NCBI GenBank assembly: GCA_015904045.1
Contig: JABMDG010000071.1
Coordinates: forward strand, 3,117-9,083
Length of the DNA: 5,967 nucleotides
Reading direction: 5' to 3'
DNA from: Nitrospira sp.
GTDB lineage: Bacteria > Nitrospirota > Nitrospiria > Nitrospirales > Nitrospiraceae
Of the stretch, positions 4,232-5,967 are shown one piece after another. Below the pieces are notes generated by a model, which was not told where the DNA came from, made no database searches, and saw only the letters and a program-made list of their open reading frames with translations. The translations under genes and the position numbers were made by a program. Positions within the stretch are counted from its first letter, which is position 1. Each line of letters starts with the position of its first letter.

Positions 4232-5967
4232 TCTCCTTTACGCTCAATATGGCGTGGCGAGAGACACGCGCGGCATGGCGGCACTTTCTCTATTTCCTGG
4301 TCTGCATTGCCATCGGCGTCGGCGCCTTAACGGGCGTCTCGCTCTTCGGAGCACAGGTCGAGCAGACGGTCACCAAAGAAGCGCGTAGCCTCCTGGGCGG
4401 GGATCTTGAAATCCGGCTGTCCTGGCAGGTGAGTCCCACCGGTCAAGCCGTCCTGGATTCGCTACGAGATCGCGACGTGGCATCGACTCATATCAGCGAG
4501 CTGGTCGCCATGGCGGCGAAGGCTGAAGTATCCACGACTGGGCAGCCGACACAAATCATTGAGCTCAAAGCCGTCGAGCCACAGTACCCGTTGTATGGTT
4601 CACTTCGACTGGAACCTGACGTCGGCTTAGCGGAACTCCTTCGCCGGCAGACCGGAAACTGCCCGGAACGTCTGTGTTTTGGAGTGGTCGTCCAGGAGTC
4701 TCTTTTGATCAGAATGGGGCTCGCTGTCGGAGATCGGCTCAAGATCGGTCAAGGGCAGTTCGTCATCACCGGCGTCGTCAGGACAGAGCCGGACCGCATG
4801 GCCAATGCCTTTAGCCTTGGTCCCCGGGTATTCATGTCGCAGGAAGGGCTTCGGGCGGCCGACCTGATCAAATTGGGCAGCCGGGTTCGCGAACGATATC
4901 TGCTGAAAATCCCGAGCGCCATGGCCCCGGAGCCGCTGCTCTATGAGTTGAGAGGACGACTTGCCTCTGATTCAGCCCGTGTGTCGGGATACCGTGACGC
5001 GCAACCGCAACTGAAGCAGTCCCTGGAACAGCTGACCCGGTATTTGGGCCTGATCGGTTTGACGGCGCTGTTCGTGGGAGGACTGGGAGTCGCCACCTCG
5101 GTTCATGCCTTCATCCGGGAAAAGCTGAATACCATCGCTGTTCTGAAGACGGTCGGGGCGGATTCCCCGACGATCGTTTGGACCTATGTTCTGCAGGCGA
5201 TGATCCTCGGGCTGGTGGGAAGCCTCGTCGGGCTGATCATCGGAGTGCTCCTTCACCAGGGGTTGCCGTGGATGATCGCCGCGCTGATGGCATCGGATCT
5301 GCTCGATCAATTGGGATTTGCGAAGGGCGGGATGGATGTGTCCTTCGCTCCCCTGGCGAAGGGATTGGCATTGGGCCTATTGTCCACGCTGCTCTTTACG
5401 CTGTGGCCGTTGCTGACGATCCGCGAAGTCAAACCGGCTCGTATTTTTCGCCATGATGTCGCTCCGCAGACTTCCTCCGGCGATCCGGAGAAGACCCGAT
5501 GGGAGAGATTCTGGCAAGGAATGGACCGGGTCAAAGCCCTCACATCAATTGTCATCGGTGTGGGATTGACCCTCCTCTCCATGTGGCAGGCCGGATCATG
5601 GAAAGTCGGGGCGCTCTTCATTCTTTCATTTGCGGTTGCCGTGCTGCTGTTGGGCCTGTCAGCCCGGTTCGCACTTTCGGCTCTGAAGCAATGGCCGCGC
5701 CCGGAGCATCTCGTGCTTCGCCAGGCGATGGGTAACATCCTACGTCCGGGAAGTCAGGTCGTGGGCATCACGATCGCCATCGGAATCGGAGTCATGGTCG
5801 TGACGACGGTCTCGCTTGTCGAACGGTCGTTGCTCACGCAGGTCGGCGAGAAACGGCCGACCGACGCCCCGACTTTCTTCTTCATCGATATCCAACCCGA
5901 TCAGTCTGAAGAATTTGTCGCGCTCCTCCGCCGGCGATCGAACGATCCGGCCCCCAAGTTGACCCCG
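4228..5967 (+). CDS. ybbP: FtsX-type ABC permease (YbbP-like), 3' end outside window
   Basis: 580 codons are open from ATG 4228 to the last base with no stop, so the gene is incomplete. It begins [20 protein letters not shown], then membrane helix 1 (about 17-38), then a large extracytoplasmic region (about 40-270) as in MacB-like periplasmic core domains. A first FtsX block follows: GLIGLTALFVGGLGVATSVH (274-293), a helix near 316-338 and one near 376-394, ending LLTIREVKPARIFR. Two further helices (about 437-452 and 459-478) lead to a second half with LRQAMGNILRPGSQ and a helix at about 511-528, then the start of a second periplasmic region. This two-block layout is that of YbbP (about 800 residues in E. 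coli), so roughly 220 residues with the last helices are missing. It should pair with the upstream ATPase, coupled by the ATGA overlap. The transported or remodelled substrate is not established for this family. Confidence 0.9.
   Translation, partial: MISFTLNMAWRETRAAWRHFLYFLVCIAIGVGALTGVSLFGAQVEQTVTKEARSLLGGDLEIRLSWQVSPTGQAVLDSLRDRDVASTHISELVAMAAKAEVSTTGQPTQIIELKAVEPQYPLYGSLRLEPDVGLAELLRRQTGNCPERLCFGVVVQESLLIRMGLAVGDRLKIGQGQFVITGVVRTEPDRMANAFSLGPRVFMSQEGLRAADLIKLGSRVRERYLLKIPSAMAPEPLLYELRGRLASDSARVSGYRDAQPQLKQSLEQLTRYLGLIGLTALFVGGLGVATSVHAFIREKLNTIAVLKTVGADSPTIVWTYVLQAMILGLVGSLVGLIIGVLLHQGLPWMIAALMASDLLDQLGFAKGGMDVSFAPLAKGLALGLLSTLLFTLWPLLTIREVKPARIFRHDVAPQTSSGDPEKTRWERFWQGMDRVKALTSIVIGVGLTLLSMWQAGSWKVGALFILSFAVAVLLLGLSARFALSALKQWPRPEHLVLRQAMGNILRPGSQVVGITIAIGIGVMVVTTVSLVERSLLTQVGEKRPTDAPTFFFIDIQPDQSEEFVALLRRRSNDPAPKLTP

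Noticed and set aside
3945..4388. Plus-strand 147-codon frame across the ybbA-ybbP junction
   Set aside because: It is out of frame with the Walker B/H-loop region of ybbA and the first helix of ybbP, both unambiguous.

Overview
The window is GC-rich bacterial DNA with seven protein-coding loci, five of them apparently intact or open and two broken. No rRNA, tRNA, CRISPR array or recognisable IS transposase is visible. The gene content and the type of toxin-antitoxin module suggest an environmental Gram-negative bacterium. Nitrospirota (Nitrospira-like) is my best guess, but that is inference from memory of similar gene sets, and a proteobacterium is not excluded.

Left part (1-1696) looks like accessory DNA. 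It starts with the 5' end of a minus-strand Fic/DOC-family gene that carries a one-base frameshift in a run of six A (plus-strand T, 76-81). Just upstream of it is a 48-residue basic protein with a CxxCxxH motif and a strong Shine-Dalgarno. A gene-poor stretch follows (314-689) with four 18-bp repeat units interrupted by a four-run G tract (476-496), then a long imperfect hairpin (541-580). Next is a toxin-first HigB/HigA-type module on the minus strand, with a small AT-rich palindrome upstream of the toxin, and about 300 bp without a supported gene.

Middle part (1697-2681) holds the C-terminal portion of a transglutaminase-like membrane protein (TgpA/DUF3488 type, with a DUF4129-like tail). 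The Cys-His-Asp triad is still encoded, but the N-terminal membrane half is missing. Homology stops at about 2570, at an in-frame stop next to a 26-bp imperfect inverted repeat. This looks like a rearrangement or deletion junction, or possibly an assembly chimera.

Right part (2682-5967) is ordinary conserved core: an exported SGNH-family esterase/thioesterase (tesA) divergent from a LolD/YbbA-type ABC ATPase, which overlaps by ATGA the start of a large FtsX-type permease (ybbP) that runs off the window end. The same tesA / ybbA-ybbP arrangement is known in Escherichia coli. The ATPase and permease should form one inner-membrane complex of the MacB/LolCDE mechanotransmission type, with the esterase working in the periplasm.

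I did not find a convincing new multi-gene system. The points most worth checking are the Fic frameshift, the truncated transglutaminase with its junction, and the repeat/G-tract/hairpin block at 431-580.
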